A model generated the notes under the pieces. It saw only the letters and a program-made list of their open reading frames with translations, was not told the origin of the DNA and searched no databases. Of a stretch of 64,000 nt of DNA, positions 43,518 through 52,083 are shown piece after piece. Location: contig NZ_AP023368.1 in assembly GCF_014218355.1 (NCBI RefSeq), positions 2,484,001 through 2,548,000 of the forward strand, written 5' to 3'. The translations under genes and the position numbers were made by a program. The stretch comes from Anaerocolumna chitinilytica. GTDB taxonomy: Bacteria; Bacillota; Clostridia; Lachnospirales; Lachnospiraceae. Every line of letters starts with the position of its first letter. Positions within the stretch are counted from its first letter, which is position 1.

Positions 43518-44375
43518 ATGGATTACAGCTATTTATCACCTTATATCCGAGTTGCCATGGATAGCATCATATGTCCGCCATGGTACCTTGCTCCCAGGGA
43601 TATTTTTGATTATGAGCTTTTGTATATCAAAGAGGGACATGTAAAGATAACGATTGAGGAAGAGAACTATGAGGGAAGACCTGGGGATATTTTTTTATTT
43701 AAGCCAAGACAGAAGCATTCCATTAAAATAATTGGCGAGGTGCCGCTTCGACAGCCACACCTCCATTTTGACCTGGTTTATCAAGAAGATAGTCCGCAAG
43801 TAAAGGTTTCCTTTAAAGCATATGAACAGATGACAGGTGAGGAAAGGAGGTATTTCAGAGAAAATAAGCTTTTAGAACTTCCTAATAAGTTAAGTGTTAG
43901 AAACCTAAGTTATTTTGAAGAAATGCTCTTTGAAATTATTGAAGAATTCCAAGATAGAATGCCATTCTATGAGATCAGTATAAAAGGCTTATTTATTAAG
44001 CTCTGGACTTATATATTGCGTGAATATCACTATGGCAATGACAAAGTGATTAACTGCAGAATGGATGATTTAAAGCATATCCGGGAGTATATCCGTGTCC
44101 ATGCAGAGGAAGAGCTATCCTTAGTACAGCTGGCCGAGAACTTTCATATCAGTAAATACCATTTAATCAGACTTTTTAAAAAAACCTTTGGGGATACGCC
44201 AATGCATTATCACTGTTTGCTGCGTATAGAAAAGGCAAAAGAAAAAATTCAGTTTACAAATTTTAGCTTGATGGATATTGCCACCATGGTCGGTTTTGAG
44301 AATATCAACACCTTTAGCCGTGCCTTCCGAAAAATAGAGGGGGTACCGCCTTCCTTTTACAGGGGGCGTAAATAA
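43518..44375 (+). CDS. AraC-family transcriptional regulator
   Basis: A 285-residue regulator; ATG 43518 is placed by TGGAGGTTTTAC. An N-terminal cupin domain (about 15-95; YELLYIKEGHVKITIEEENY, GDIFLFKPRQKHSI) binds the effector. The C-terminal AraC DNA-binding domain (about 190-283) has two helix-turn-helix units: LVQLAENFHISKYHLIRLFK and IATMVGFENINTFSRAFRKI. It is divergent from GH172 and 40 bases ahead of an SDR gene with which it is probably cotranscribed. Likely a sugar-responsive activator of this small module. Confidence 0.9.
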   Translation: MDYSYLSPYIRVAMDSIICPPWYLAPRDIFDYELLYIKEGHVKITIEEENYEGRPGDIFLFKPRQKHSIKIIGEVPLRQPHLHFDLVYQEDSPQVKVSFKAYEQMTGEERRYFRENKLLELPNKLSVRNLSYFEEMLFEIIEEFQDRMPFYEISIKGLFIKLWTYILREYHYGNDKVINCRMDDLKHIREYIRVHAEEELSLVQLAENFHISKYHLIRLFKKTFGDTPMHYHCLLRIEKAKEKIQFTNFSLMDIATMVGFENINTFSRAFRKIEGVPPSFYRGRK

Positions 44376-44415
44376 AGTTAGAAATAAATACATTAGAAAG
44401 GACAGGTATAATTTA

Positions 44416-45177
44416 ATGGAAATTAATTTAAGCGGTAAAAAAGCGATTGTAACAGGAGGTTCCAGCCAGCTGGGACGTTGTATTGTAAGATCTTTGGCGC
44501 AGTGCGGCGCGGATGTTGCCATACATTATCACAGTAATTCAAATCAGGCAGTTGAACTGGCCGAAGAACTGAAGACAATGGGACGATTCTCCGGTATTTA
44601 TCAGGCAGACATTACGAAAAAAGAAAGTGTTTTTGCAATGAGAGATAAAGTATATAGTGAATTTGGAAAACCGGATATCATAGTTAATAATGCCGTAATC
44701 CAATATACCTGGAAGAATATACTTGAGCAGGAGGATGAAGATTTTATCGGTCAGTTTGAAAGCTGTGTAATGCACAATGTATATATGAACAAGGCATTTG
44801 TGCCACATATGATTGAACAGCAATATGGCAGGGTTGTCGTGATAAACACAGAATGTGCGGGCTTGGCGGATGCAGGCAGCGCGGCATATGTTGCTGGTAA
44901 ACGTGGCTTGGATGGTATTGTACGCTGCCTTGCAAAAGAAATCGGAAGATACAATATTACGGTAAACCAGGTAGCACCAGGCTGGACCATTAGTGAGAAG
45001 GACCGCAAAGAACACGGAGAAATTCAGCCGGATTATGATAAAACGGTACCCTTAGGACACCGGGGAACGGATCAGGATATTGCTAACATGGTTTGCTTTC
45101 TTGCATCTGATTTGGCTGCCTTTACGACAGGTGCTTATATACCGGTATGCGGCGGAAGGTTTATGCCAGCTATTTGA
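44416..45177 (+). CDS. Short-chain dehydrogenase/reductase
   Basis: A 253-residue classical SDR starting at ATG 44416. Cofactor motif TGGSSQLGR near residue 12-20, DI in QADITKK, NNA in IVNNAVI, and the active-site YVAGK (Tyr near 156). The usual catalytic Ser position reads NTECAG, so a Thr may replace it. NAD(P)-dependent oxidation of an alcohol or sugar is expected. It follows the AraC gene closely and, with GH172, suggests use of a ketose- or arabinose-containing oligosaccharide. Confidence 0.85.
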   Translation: MEINLSGKKAIVTGGSSQLGRCIVRSLAQCGADVAIHYHSNSNQAVELAEELKTMGRFSGIYQADITKKESVFAMRDKVYSEFGKPDIIVNNAVIQYTWKNILEQEDEDFIGQFESCVMHNVYMNKAFVPHMIEQQYGRVVVINTECAGLADAGSAAYVAGKRGLDGIVRCLAKEIGRYNITVNQVAPGWTISEKDRKEHGEIQPDYDKTVPLGHRGTDQDIANMVCFLASDLAAFTTGAYIPVCGGRFMPAI

Positions 45178-45401
45178 TGTAAGGTTTGGAGCGTTAAGGA
45201 TATCCATTCCATAGAAATTTTGATAAATATTCAAAGCCAAGATGCAGCTATCCTTATATCCTCTTCGTGTAGCAGAATTACTCAAGCATTGACATTTCTC
45301 GTATAAACATAACAAGAATTTACATTATATGGGCATTGTGGTATGATAAAGTGGTATTATACAGAGGAGAACCCTGCAGCAGGGCATAAGAGGAGCATGG
45401 A

Positions 45402-46112
45402 ATGGAACAGCTACTGACAGTTTTGATAGTGGAAGATAGTTTGGAAATTGTAGAATTAATTAAATTGTATCTGGAAAATGAAAGGTTCAATATTTTGATA
45501 GCCGGGGATGGAAGAAGGGCGTTACAATATGTAACGGAAGAAAAAGTAGATCTGATAATTCTGGATATTATGATCCCAATTATTAATGGCTATGAAGTTC
45601 TAAAGAAAGTGAGAGAAAAGCATAACCTACCCATTATCATATTATCATCAAAAAACATGGACAACGATATTATACTTGGACTAAATCTGGGAGCAGATGA
45701 TTATGTAACCAAGCCTTTTAATCCGCTGGAGCTTATGGCAAGAGTGAAAGCTCAGCTTCGCAGGTTTCATAAGCTGGGAGCAGGAGAGATAACAGAAGAA
45801 GAGCCGGATATAACGGTTAAGGAGCTAATGTTAAAGTGCAGGGAATGTCAGCTGTTAAAAAGAGGAAACTATATTGACCTTACCTATATGGAATATAGGC
45901 TCCTTAAGTTCCTGATGTCAGACCCAGGGCGGGTATACACAAAGAAACAGCTATTTACCCATGTATGGGAAGAAGATGTTTTATATTCCGAGAATACCAT
46001 TATGGTATATATAAGTAAGCTTCGAGATAAGGTGGAAGATAACCCGAAGGAACCAAAATACATAAAAACGGTAAGAGGGTTGGGGTATAAATTTGAAGAA
46101 AACCAAAATTAA
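45402..46112 (+). CDS. OmpR-family response regulator of the peptide locus
   Basis: A 236-residue regulator starting at ATG 45402. Receiver domain with ED near residue 11-12, phospho-acceptor Asp in LIILDIMIPIING (near 55), DDYVTKPF; winged helix from about 130 with LTYMEYRLLKFLMSDPGR, TIMVYISKLRDKVE and IKTVRGLGYKFEE. It overlaps the kinase gene by about 20 bases, so they are translationally coupled. A TTGACA lies 110 bases upstream but no good -10 follows. It probably drives the peptide operon 1.7 kb downstream, where half-sites lie in 11-base register. Confidence 0.93.
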   Translation: MEQLLTVLIVEDSLEIVELIKLYLENERFNILIAGDGRRALQYVTEEKVDLIILDIMIPIINGYEVLKKVREKHNLPIIILSSKNMDNDIILGLNLGADDYVTKPFNPLELMARVKAQLRRFHKLGAGEITEEEPDITVKELMLKCRECQLLKRGNYIDLTYMEYRLLKFLMSDPGRVYTKKQLFTHVWEEDVLYSENTIMVYISKLRDKVEDNPKEPKYIKTVRGLGYKFEENQN

Positions 46113-47502
46113 AAAAACCAATATCTTATTAATAAAGAATTTTATTATGTTTTCCATACTTATCATTATTCTCTTTCAGATTTCTTCAATGGTTGCCAAA
46201 AGTATCCTGGAGGATTATGTAATTCATAATGCAGGTCAATATTTTGCAGGAGGTATTGCAAAGACAGATTATAAGAAGATTGATATTACAAAGATCGAAA
46301 AAATCGGCGGTTTTCTCTACATATTGAATGATAAATTACAGGTAGTATATAGCAAAGGAACGAATGCACCTAAACGAGAAAGTTTAACCCCAGAAGACAT
46401 CTCTCTTCTGGTAAATGGTGAATATGAGGGAAAACAGGGAAAGTTGTATGCTTCCATGGCGAGTTTTCAGGGGGATGACGGCAGAACCTATGTCTGTCTT
46501 GCCTGTATACCCGCAGATAAGGTACAGATTACATCCACAATCTTAAATGTTTCCGATGTGGGTTCACAGTTTGTGGGTATTATGCTGTTTACAGTGGTAC
46601 TGTTTTTAGGAGGTTACTGGGCTACCGTTGTATTACTCGCACGGCAGATTAATGTAAAAGTCACAAAGCCTATCTATGTTATAACAGAGGCCTTAGGACG
46701 CGTCCGGGAAGGTGAATATAATACACGCCTTGAATTGGAGGCTGATAATGAATTTATCTATATCCGGGATGCTTTTAATTATATGATTCAGGAGCTTGAA
46801 TACTTAAAAGAAGAGAATCTCAAGGAAGCAGAAAACAGAACCAGGCTCTTATCAGATATCGGACATGATATAAAGACTCCGATCACTGTTATTCAGGGTT
46901 ATTTAACTGCCATCTTAAATGGAGATATTAAAGAAGGAGCGAAAAGAGAAGAGTATTTAAAAGCTTGTTTTAATAATACGATGCACTTAACAGAGTTAAT
47001 GCAGATGCTACTAGATTATACAAAATTTGACCGGGCTGATTATAAACTTGATATAAAAAGAGTTGAGATTACAGAACTTGTAAGAAAGATTATTATTGAT
47101 TATTATCAGATAATGGAAGAAAAAGCACTTTCCATCGAAATAAACATTCCGGAGGAAGATATCTTTGCGGAAGTGGATGAAAAAGAAATGAGAAGAGCAA
47201 TTGTGAACCTGTTAAATAATGCAATTACACATAATGAACCCGGAACAGAAATCAATGTGACCATCTTAAGGAATGAGTATCTTTCACTTGTAATTGCTGA
47301 TTCGGGGTATCCAATACCAGAGATCCTAAAGCAGCATATTTTCGAACCTTTTGTCTGCGGGGAGGCTTCCCGCAGTGACAGCAGCCATAATGGTCTGGGG
47401 TTATCTATAGTTAACCGTATTATCAGTATGCATCATGGAAACATAAGGATTGAAGATAACTGGAGAGATTATACCAAAGCCTTTATTATTGAATTGCTGT
47501 AA
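46093..47502 (+). CDS. Sensor histidine kinase of the peptide locus
   Basis: A 469-residue membrane kinase. The frame opens at TTG 46093 inside the regulator gene (GGGTTGGGG upstream); ATG 46147 is an alternative that would cut into the first helix. Helix 1 (about 15-38), an extracytoplasmic sensor of about 115 residues, helix 2 (about 155-182), HAMP region, then SDIGHDIKTPITV with the phospho-His (near 258), NLLNNAITH and GLGLSIVNR. There are only two membrane helices, so it is not a peptide-pheromone receptor of the polytopic AgrC type. It ends before a strong terminator. Confidence 0.92.
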   Translation: MKKTKIKKTNILLIKNFIMFSILIIILFQISSMVAKSILEDYVIHNAGQYFAGGIAKTDYKKIDITKIEKIGGFLYILNDKLQVVYSKGTNAPKRESLTPEDISLLVNGEYEGKQGKLYASMASFQGDDGRTYVCLACIPADKVQITSTILNVSDVGSQFVGIMLFTVVLFLGGYWATVVLLARQINVKVTKPIYVITEALGRVREGEYNTRLELEADNEFIYIRDAFNYMIQELEYLKEENLKEAENRTRLLSDIGHDIKTPITVIQGYLTAILNGDIKEGAKREEYLKACFNNTMHLTELMQMLLDYTKFDRADYKLDIKRVEITELVRKIIIDYYQIMEEKALSIEINIPEEDIFAEVDEKEMRRAIVNLLNNAITHNEPGTEINVTILRNEYLSLVIADSGYPIPEILKQHIFEPFVCGEASRSDSSHNGLGLSIVNRIISMHHGNIRIEDNWRDYTKAFIIELL

Positions 47503-47597
47503 GATAACCCGGGTTCTGCCAGTATGCTAAATTGCATTATAAATGAAAAGTTTACGATAAGTGGCATTAATGCTAAATTATATAAAATTCTTAACTG

Positions 47598-47638
47598 AAA
47601 AAACCGTCAAGGAGTATATAACTTCCTGGCGGTTTTTA
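47598..47638 (+). terminator. Intrinsic terminator of the two-component genes
   Basis: AAAACCGTCAAGGAG pairs with CTTCCTGGCGGTTTT around TATATAA and ends in five T. It separates the regulator pair from the peptide operon, which therefore needs its own promoter. Confidence 0.85.
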
Positions 47639-47702
47639 TTGTATAACCACTTATTGCGACAGATAATTCGAAAGATAAATGGCAAAAAAAGGTAAATATT
47701 AC

Positions 47703-47759
47703 AGATTAAGGTAATTTTAAGAAAGGAAATGTCTTAGATTAAGGTTTATCTGATAAACT
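47703..47759 (+). promoter_or_regulatory. Probable response-regulator-dependent promoter of the peptide operon
   Basis: TTAAG half-sites start at 47706, 47717 and 47739, that is 0, 11 and 33 bases, the helical register used by OmpR-type regulators. Two of them lie in a perfect AGATTAAGGT direct repeat (47703-47712 and 47736-47745). A possible -10 (TAAACT, 47754-47759) has no acceptable -35 at the right spacing (GTCTTA), and the last half-site sits near the -35 position, as expected for an activator-dependent promoter. Confidence 0.55.
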
Positions 47760-47794
47760 AAAAACATCTTAAAGCAGGAAAGGAGGTAAACATC

Positions 47795-47884
47795 ATGTTA
47801 TTTAGATCTAAAAAAGCAGTTGCAGCTCCTGGCTGTGTAAGTGTCGGTTATTACATTTGTATAAGCTATGGTAAGACCTACTAA
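47795..47884 (+). CDS. Two-cysteine RiPP precursor peptide, 29 residues
   Basis: ATG 47795 follows the strongest ribosome site of the region, GAAAGGAGGTAAACATC. The peptide has a short basic leader (R4, K6, K7), an AVAA stretch at residues 8-11 and a C-terminal half PGCVSVGYYICISYGKTY with Cys14 and Cys22 and five aromatic residues (four Tyr, no Trp). It is too short for ordinary gene cut-offs. It is followed by a hairpin and a radical SAM/SPASM gene, the standard layout of a ribosomally made, radical-SAM-modified peptide. The two Cys seven residues apart are the likely thioether donors, with SVGYYI or SYGKTY as acceptors. Product class is unknown; known sactipeptide or ranthipeptide families were not recognised. 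Confidence 0.75.
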   Translation: MLFRSKKAVAAPGCVSVGYYICISYGKTY

Positions 47885-47945
47885 AAATTAGTTTGGTTTA
47901 CATAGTTTTTGTGTTGTCCGAGTGTATTCACCTGCTTGTCTTAAT

Positions 47946-47983
47946 ATGACCATGAGAGCTGTACAGCAGATTCTCATGGTCAT
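47946..47983 (+). other. Hairpin between peptide and modifying-enzyme genes
   Basis: Twelve-base perfect arms ATGACCATGAGA (47946-47957) and TCTCATGGTCAT (47972-47983) with a loop containing GCTGTACAGC. No T run follows. In RiPP operons such hairpins commonly act as partial terminators or mRNA stabilisers that let the short peptide message exceed that of the enzyme genes. Confidence 0.7.
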
Positions 47984-48021
47984 GTTAGAGACGTAGGAAA
48001 GAATTTTAGAGGGGGTATACA

Positions 48022-49251
48022 ATGCATAATTATCTTAATAAAGATGTGGAATTATTTCAGATAGATGGAATCTCCATCCTTGGTAACTTTCAAAATGGGG
48101 CGGTTATCGGATTGGATGAGGAAGGAAAAGACTATATACTTAATAACCAAATGATTGATGAAACAGAAGTAATCAGCAGCAATATTGCAGAGCTGAGAGA
48201 GGCGCTGCTTGAATTAGATTTTTATCAGCACAAGACAGAAAAAGAGATAGATGCAGCATATCTGCATGTTACGGATAGATGCAATCTCCATTGCCTTGGC
48301 TGCTATTCATTTGTCGACAGCCGCAATGAAAAAAAAGACCTAAGTACCAATGACTTTTTTTACATACTGTTGTCCTTACGTGAAGCCGGCATAAAAAAAC
48401 TGGTTATTTCAGGAGGGGAGCCCTTTTTACGGAGAGACTTAGGAGAAATTCTAAGATACGGCAAGGAAGTATGCAATATCCAATATATAACGGTTATTAC
48501 CAATGGTACTTTGGATTTTAGTTTATACGAGAGTTCAATTCCCTATATGGATGAAATTAATGTATCAGTAGATGGGTTTAATAAGGATACCGAATTCATA
48601 CGGGATAAAGGTATTATGCCAAAGGTAATAGAGACGATTAAGAAATTAAAGGAACGATTAACAGTCAATCTGATAGTTACATTACATAAAAAGAATAAGG
48701 ATTATATGGAGGATTACAGAGCCTTTGCAGCATATCTGGGTGTGAATTATTCTTTTAGCATCTTTACGGCAGAGCCGGAAAATGAGATGTTTCGGGATTA
48801 TGTATTAACGGATGAAGACTTGTTTTCGATAGAAAAGAAGCTTATGGATTTGAATGGTGAGGTTTCTTTGCAGGACTTCCCTGTTGATGGCTTCAATCTG
48901 GTATGCAGAAAGAAATGTGAAGCGGGAAATAAGCTTATTAGTATAGCAGCAGATGGTACAGTTTACCCGTGTCATATGCTTCACAAAGAGCAGTTTGCTT
49001 TAGGAAATGTCTTACGGCAAAGTATAAGTGACATTGTTTTTAGAGAAGGCAATCCTTTTCAGCATTTATCTGTGGATAATATGAAAGGATGCAGAAACTG
49101 TAATTATAAGTATTTGTGCGGTGGTGGCTGCAGAGGCAGAAGTTATTTATATTATTCAGTACTGGATGAAAAAGATGCATATTGCACCATGATTAAAAAT
49201 TATTATTCAGATATCATGGAAAATATTGCTGCAGCAGCTGAGAACAAGTAA
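48022..49251 (+). CDS. Radical SAM/SPASM peptide-modifying enzyme
   Basis: A 409-residue enzyme starting at ATG 48022 behind GAGGGGGTATAC. Residues 1-75 form a small N-terminal domain that could bind the leader. The radical SAM core begins with CNLHCLGC (Cys 87, 91, 94), which holds the SAM-binding [4Fe-4S] cluster, and has VISGGEPFLRRD. The SPASM region (about 290-405) has SIAADGTVYPCHMLHKEQFA, then CRNCNYKYLCGGGCRGRS and a final DAYC, enough cysteines for two auxiliary clusters. Such enzymes install thioether or C-C crosslinks in peptides. It should modify the 29-residue peptide encoded 138 bases upstream. Confidence 0.92.
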   Translation: MHNYLNKDVELFQIDGISILGNFQNGAVIGLDEEGKDYILNNQMIDETEVISSNIAELREALLELDFYQHKTEKEIDAAYLHVTDRCNLHCLGCYSFVDSRNEKKDLSTNDFFYILLSLREAGIKKLVISGGEPFLRRDLGEILRYGKEVCNIQYITVITNGTLDFSLYESSIPYMDEINVSVDGFNKDTEFIRDKGIMPKVIETIKKLKERLTVNLIVTLHKKNKDYMEDYRAFAAYLGVNYSFSIFTAEPENEMFRDYVLTDEDLFSIEKKLMDLNGEVSLQDFPVDGFNLVCRKKCEAGNKLISIAADGTVYPCHMLHKEQFALGNVLRQSISDIVFREGNPFQHLSVDNMKGCRNCNYKYLCGGGCRGRSYLYYSVLDEKDAYCTMIKNYYSDIMENIAAAAENK

Positions 49252-49264
49252 AGGGAGTGTTAAA

Positions 49265-50140
49265 ATGGGATGCTTGGAAATTACAGAGGTTAGTAAGACT
49301 TATGGTGAAAAGGCAGCGTTGACTGACTTTTCTATGACTGTTACAGGTGGTGAAATTGTTGGGTTAATCGGTAAGAACGGTGCAGGCAAAACTACCTTAT
49401 TAAATTGTATTTCTGGTAATATCCATCCCATACAAGGTACTGTGCTTTATGATGGCTGTAATATCCTAAAACAGGGGGCAGTACGAGGAAAGTTCGGTAT
49501 ATCGATTGAAGCCTGTTTTGTTGATTATCTGAATACCTATGAAAATCTGGCTTTGTTAATGAAGGCGGGGGGGATTCATGATAAAACATATATTCAAAAG
49601 GCTATTCCGGAAGTACTTCAATTAGTGGGACTGGGGGACCAGATTAAAAAGCATGTCAGTTCTTTTTCTTATGGCATGAAACAAAGATTAGGATTTGCTC
49701 AGGCTCTTCTTAGCGGCACGGAAATGCTTATATTGGATGAACCTTTTGCAGGGCTGGATGTTGAAGGACGAGCTTTGGTAAAAGACCATATTCGAAGACT
49801 GGCGAAGGAAAATAACATAGGAGTTATTTTCTCCGATCATAATCTGGACGAAGTGAATGAGCTTTGCCACCGTGTGGTATGTATGAAGGAGGGCATCAAG
49901 GTATATGATGGAATCCCTGAGAATGAAACAAAGTATGAGGTCTATGTAGATGAACTAGGCGAAGATCTTATTCTTAAGATGAGAAAATTTTGTGGGATTA
50001 CGATGGATCTTGATAGAAGAGTGCTGTATTTTCCGGGCAAGTTAGAACTACATGAAATACTGAAAACTGCGGGAGCTTATTCCACCATATTAAAAATCCG
50101 TTCTATTGAAAATGAGCTGGAACAGATTTTGCTAAATTAG
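49265..50140 (+). CDS. ABC-2 type transporter ATP-binding protein
   Basis: A 291-residue ATPase; ATG 49265 is placed by AAAGGGAGTG, 13 bases after the radical SAM gene. Walker A GKNGAGKTT (near 39), signature FSYGMKQRLGFAQALL, Walker B LILDEPFAGLD and an H loop in SDHNLDE. The C-terminal 70 residues are extended. It resembles the CcmA/NatA/bacitracin-type ATPases that give self-resistance or export. It pairs with the permease that follows, giving a transporter separate from the exporter at the end of the operon. Confidence 0.92.
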   Translation: MGCLEITEVSKTYGEKAALTDFSMTVTGGEIVGLIGKNGAGKTTLLNCISGNIHPIQGTVLYDGCNILKQGAVRGKFGISIEACFVDYLNTYENLALLMKAGGIHDKTYIQKAIPEVLQLVGLGDQIKKHVSSFSYGMKQRLGFAQALLSGTEMLILDEPFAGLDVEGRALVKDHIRRLAKENNIGVIFSDHNLDEVNELCHRVVCMKEGIKVYDGIPENETKYEVYVDELGEDLILKMRKFCGITMDLDRRVLYFPGKLELHEILKTAGAYSTILKIRSIENELEQILLN

Positions 50141-50181
50141 TATTAAATCCGAAAGTATTTTTTACTATGCAGGAGGTTTAC

Positions 50182-50946
50182 ATGAGATATTTATTTGAAA
50201 TTGAATTATATAAAATTCTTAAAAGAAAAGACTTTTGGATTTTAAATACCATGATAATTATCCCGATATTTTATGCCATAGGAGTGGCAACTCATTCATC
50301 TATTGTTACATATGAGGGGACGGAAAAATCCTATGGGTTAAAATATTTTGTAGATATGTATTCTTTTATCTACATGATTTTCATTTACTTCTTTCTGCTG
50401 TCCATGAGCGTGATTCGATCTTTGCGAGGGGAGCTTGAAAATAAAAGTATAAGGTTATATTCACAGCGTATTAACAGCAGAAAGAAGATATACCTATCAA
50501 AAAATCTTGCTATGGTTGCAGCCTTTAGTTTGGTAACTTTGTTCGTTGCAATGGTATCAATTCTGGTATATTACACTTTGGTAATGCAAAGGACTGACAT
50601 TTCTGAGGCGAGTTTTATTCATGGTGATGAATTAGGGTATCTATTTGCAAACTTTTTTAGCGTCTATTTATTCTTTGTCTGGTCAATCTTCTATAGTTTT
50701 ATGCTGAGTGCTTATTTAAAATCAGGTACTGCACTTGGAATTTATGCATTGACTGTAGTAGCAGGCATGTACATAAAGGAATTTCCTTATGTAAAGTTTC
50801 TCTCACCGGCTTATTATACACAAAGAATAATGGATACTTCACAAGATGCTATTTGGATGCTGTTGGCTATGACAGCGGTTACAGTGTTCTATTGTCTGCT
50901 TTTTTATATCGCAGGCAAAAACAAACTGGAAAAGAGTGATATATGA
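50182..50946 (+). CDS. ABC-2 type permease
   Basis: A 254-residue membrane protein; ATG 50182 is placed by CAGGAGGTTTAC, while the ATG at 50167 lies before the ribosome site. About six helices: one near 22-42, MYSFIYMIFIYFFLLSMSVI, NLAMVAAFSLVTLFVAMVSI, ANFFSVYLFFVWSIFYSFML, then GIYALTVVAGMYI and a C-terminal helix. It has the layout of NatB/LanE-type ABC-2 permeases and pairs with the preceding ATPase, probably for producer self-protection. It overlaps the CPBP gene by four bases. Confidence 0.85.
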   Translation: MRYLFEIELYKILKRKDFWILNTMIIIPIFYAIGVATHSSIVTYEGTEKSYGLKYFVDMYSFIYMIFIYFFLLSMSVIRSLRGELENKSIRLYSQRINSRKKIYLSKNLAMVAAFSLVTLFVAMVSILVYYTLVMQRTDISEASFIHGDELGYLFANFFSVYLFFVWSIFYSFMLSAYLKSGTALGIYALTVVAGMYIKEFPYVKFLSPAYYTQRIMDTSQDAIWMLLAMTAVTVFYCLLFYIAGKNKLEKSDI

Positions 50947-51566
50947 TGAACAGGACTGTGCAAGTAAAAAGCTCCTCAATAGATGGAGTAATGTTTCTGG
51001 GATTGATAATTATCACACCGATGACAGCAGTTCTGCTAATTAGTTTTATTTTCTTTGCTGTATTTAAATCCGGTAATGATTGGATAGAATTATTTCAGAC
51101 CTGGGCAGTTATGGGATGTTCCTTTGTTTTACTTCCAATTCTAATACTTAATAAGAAATATAAGATAACGTGGGAGGATATTGGAGTTAGAAGACTTAAA
51201 ATAGCAGAAATCCTTGCAGGGATTTTTCTTCTCACATTGCTTTATTGCTATTTAACAGGTAAAACGGACAGTTACAGCCTCTTGTTATTATCTCTTCAGA
51301 CATTGGCCGTGGCTTTCTGCGAAGAGATATGGGCCAGAGGGATATTATTTTTTGTAATTCGTAAATTAACAACGAATCGAATAGCGATTATCCTGCTTTC
51401 CAGTATAATCTTTGCTTTTTTCATTCATATCAACAGAGGCTTTTACAATAATTTAGTATACCGTCTGCCTGGTGCGATCTTAATGGGAGTGGTATATGAC
51501 AGAAGCAAAAAGATTCATTATTCAATAATGGTACATTTTGCTTATAACATGTTAACTAGTATTTAA
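50943..51566 (+). CDS. CPBP-family intramembrane metalloprotease
   Basis: A 207-residue polytopic protein starting at ATG 50943 (or 50946), overlapping the permease stop. The CPBP/Abi active site is intact: CEEIWARG (EExxxR near 124-129), a His in FAFFIHINRG and HFAYNML near the end. In peptide-natural-product loci CPBP proteases are thought to cut leader peptides or to give immunity. The exporter here has no C39 peptidase domain, so this is the best candidate for removing the leader of the 29-residue peptide (inference). Confidence 0.88.
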   Translation: MMNRTVQVKSSSIDGVMFLGLIIITPMTAVLLISFIFFAVFKSGNDWIELFQTWAVMGCSFVLLPILILNKKYKITWEDIGVRRLKIAEILAGIFLLTLLYCYLTGKTDSYSLLLLSLQTLAVAFCEEIWARGILFFVIRKLTTNRIAIILLSSIIFAFFIHINRGFYNNLVYRLPGAILMGVVYDRSKKIHYSIMVHFAYNMLTSI

Positions 51567-51593
51567 AAGATGTTTATCGTGAAAGGAGTAAAA

Positions 51594-52028
51594 GTGAAAA
51601 AGAATATAGTTTATGTTATTTCATTTTTAGCACATGCAGTTCTGTTAGCAATATTTATGGCAGTTAAGAACAAACTGGATGTCTTTACCTTGATTTTATT
51701 CATGGGTTTACCAATTATAGTAAGCGGAATATTGGCTTTTGTAGGAACTAAAATGCAGAAAGAACATAACAGTATGAAGGAAATTCCTACTGTCATACCT
51801 TATGTGGGAATTAATGTTCTTTATTGGATATTTGTAAATGTTCAGTTAAATACAGGAAATACCTTGAATACAATCTACGAAACCAGCAGGCGGTATAATT
51901 CTGATATGATAGAGGTTTCCACGAATAATTCGCCTGTGAGCGGTATGATTCTATTAGTGCTTGTAAGCTTTGTCCTATGTTATTTTATGGTGAAGCATGC
52001 AGGGAAAAGAGATAAAATAGAACAGTAA
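51594..52028 (+). CDS. Small four-helix membrane protein
   Basis: A 144-residue protein; GTG 51594 is placed by GAAAGGAGTAAAA, and the ATG at 51570 lies before this ribosome site. Four hydrophobic segments: NIVYVISFLAHAVLLAIFMA, LILFMGLPIIVSGILAFV, VIPYVGINVLYWIFVNV and MILLVLVSFVLCYFMV. Between helices 3 and 4 a polar loop (TGNTLNTIYETSRRYNSDMI) should face outside. No family is recognised. In this operon it is a candidate immunity protein. Confidence 0.75.
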   Translation: MKKNIVYVISFLAHAVLLAIFMAVKNKLDVFTLILFMGLPIIVSGILAFVGTKMQKEHNSMKEIPTVIPYVGINVLYWIFVNVQLNTGNTLNTIYETSRRYNSDMIEVSTNNSPVSGMILLVLVSFVLCYFMVKHAGKRDKIEQ

Positions 52029-52083
52029 AAAAACCAGTTTTGAATTATGTACCTATATCAGAACATGAGGGGAATGATACCAG

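Noticed and set aside
47795..47884. Lanthipeptide, Agr-type or double-glycine bacteriocin
   Set aside because: No GG leader, no dehydratase or AgrB gene and no C39 peptidase; the neighbours point to radical SAM modification.
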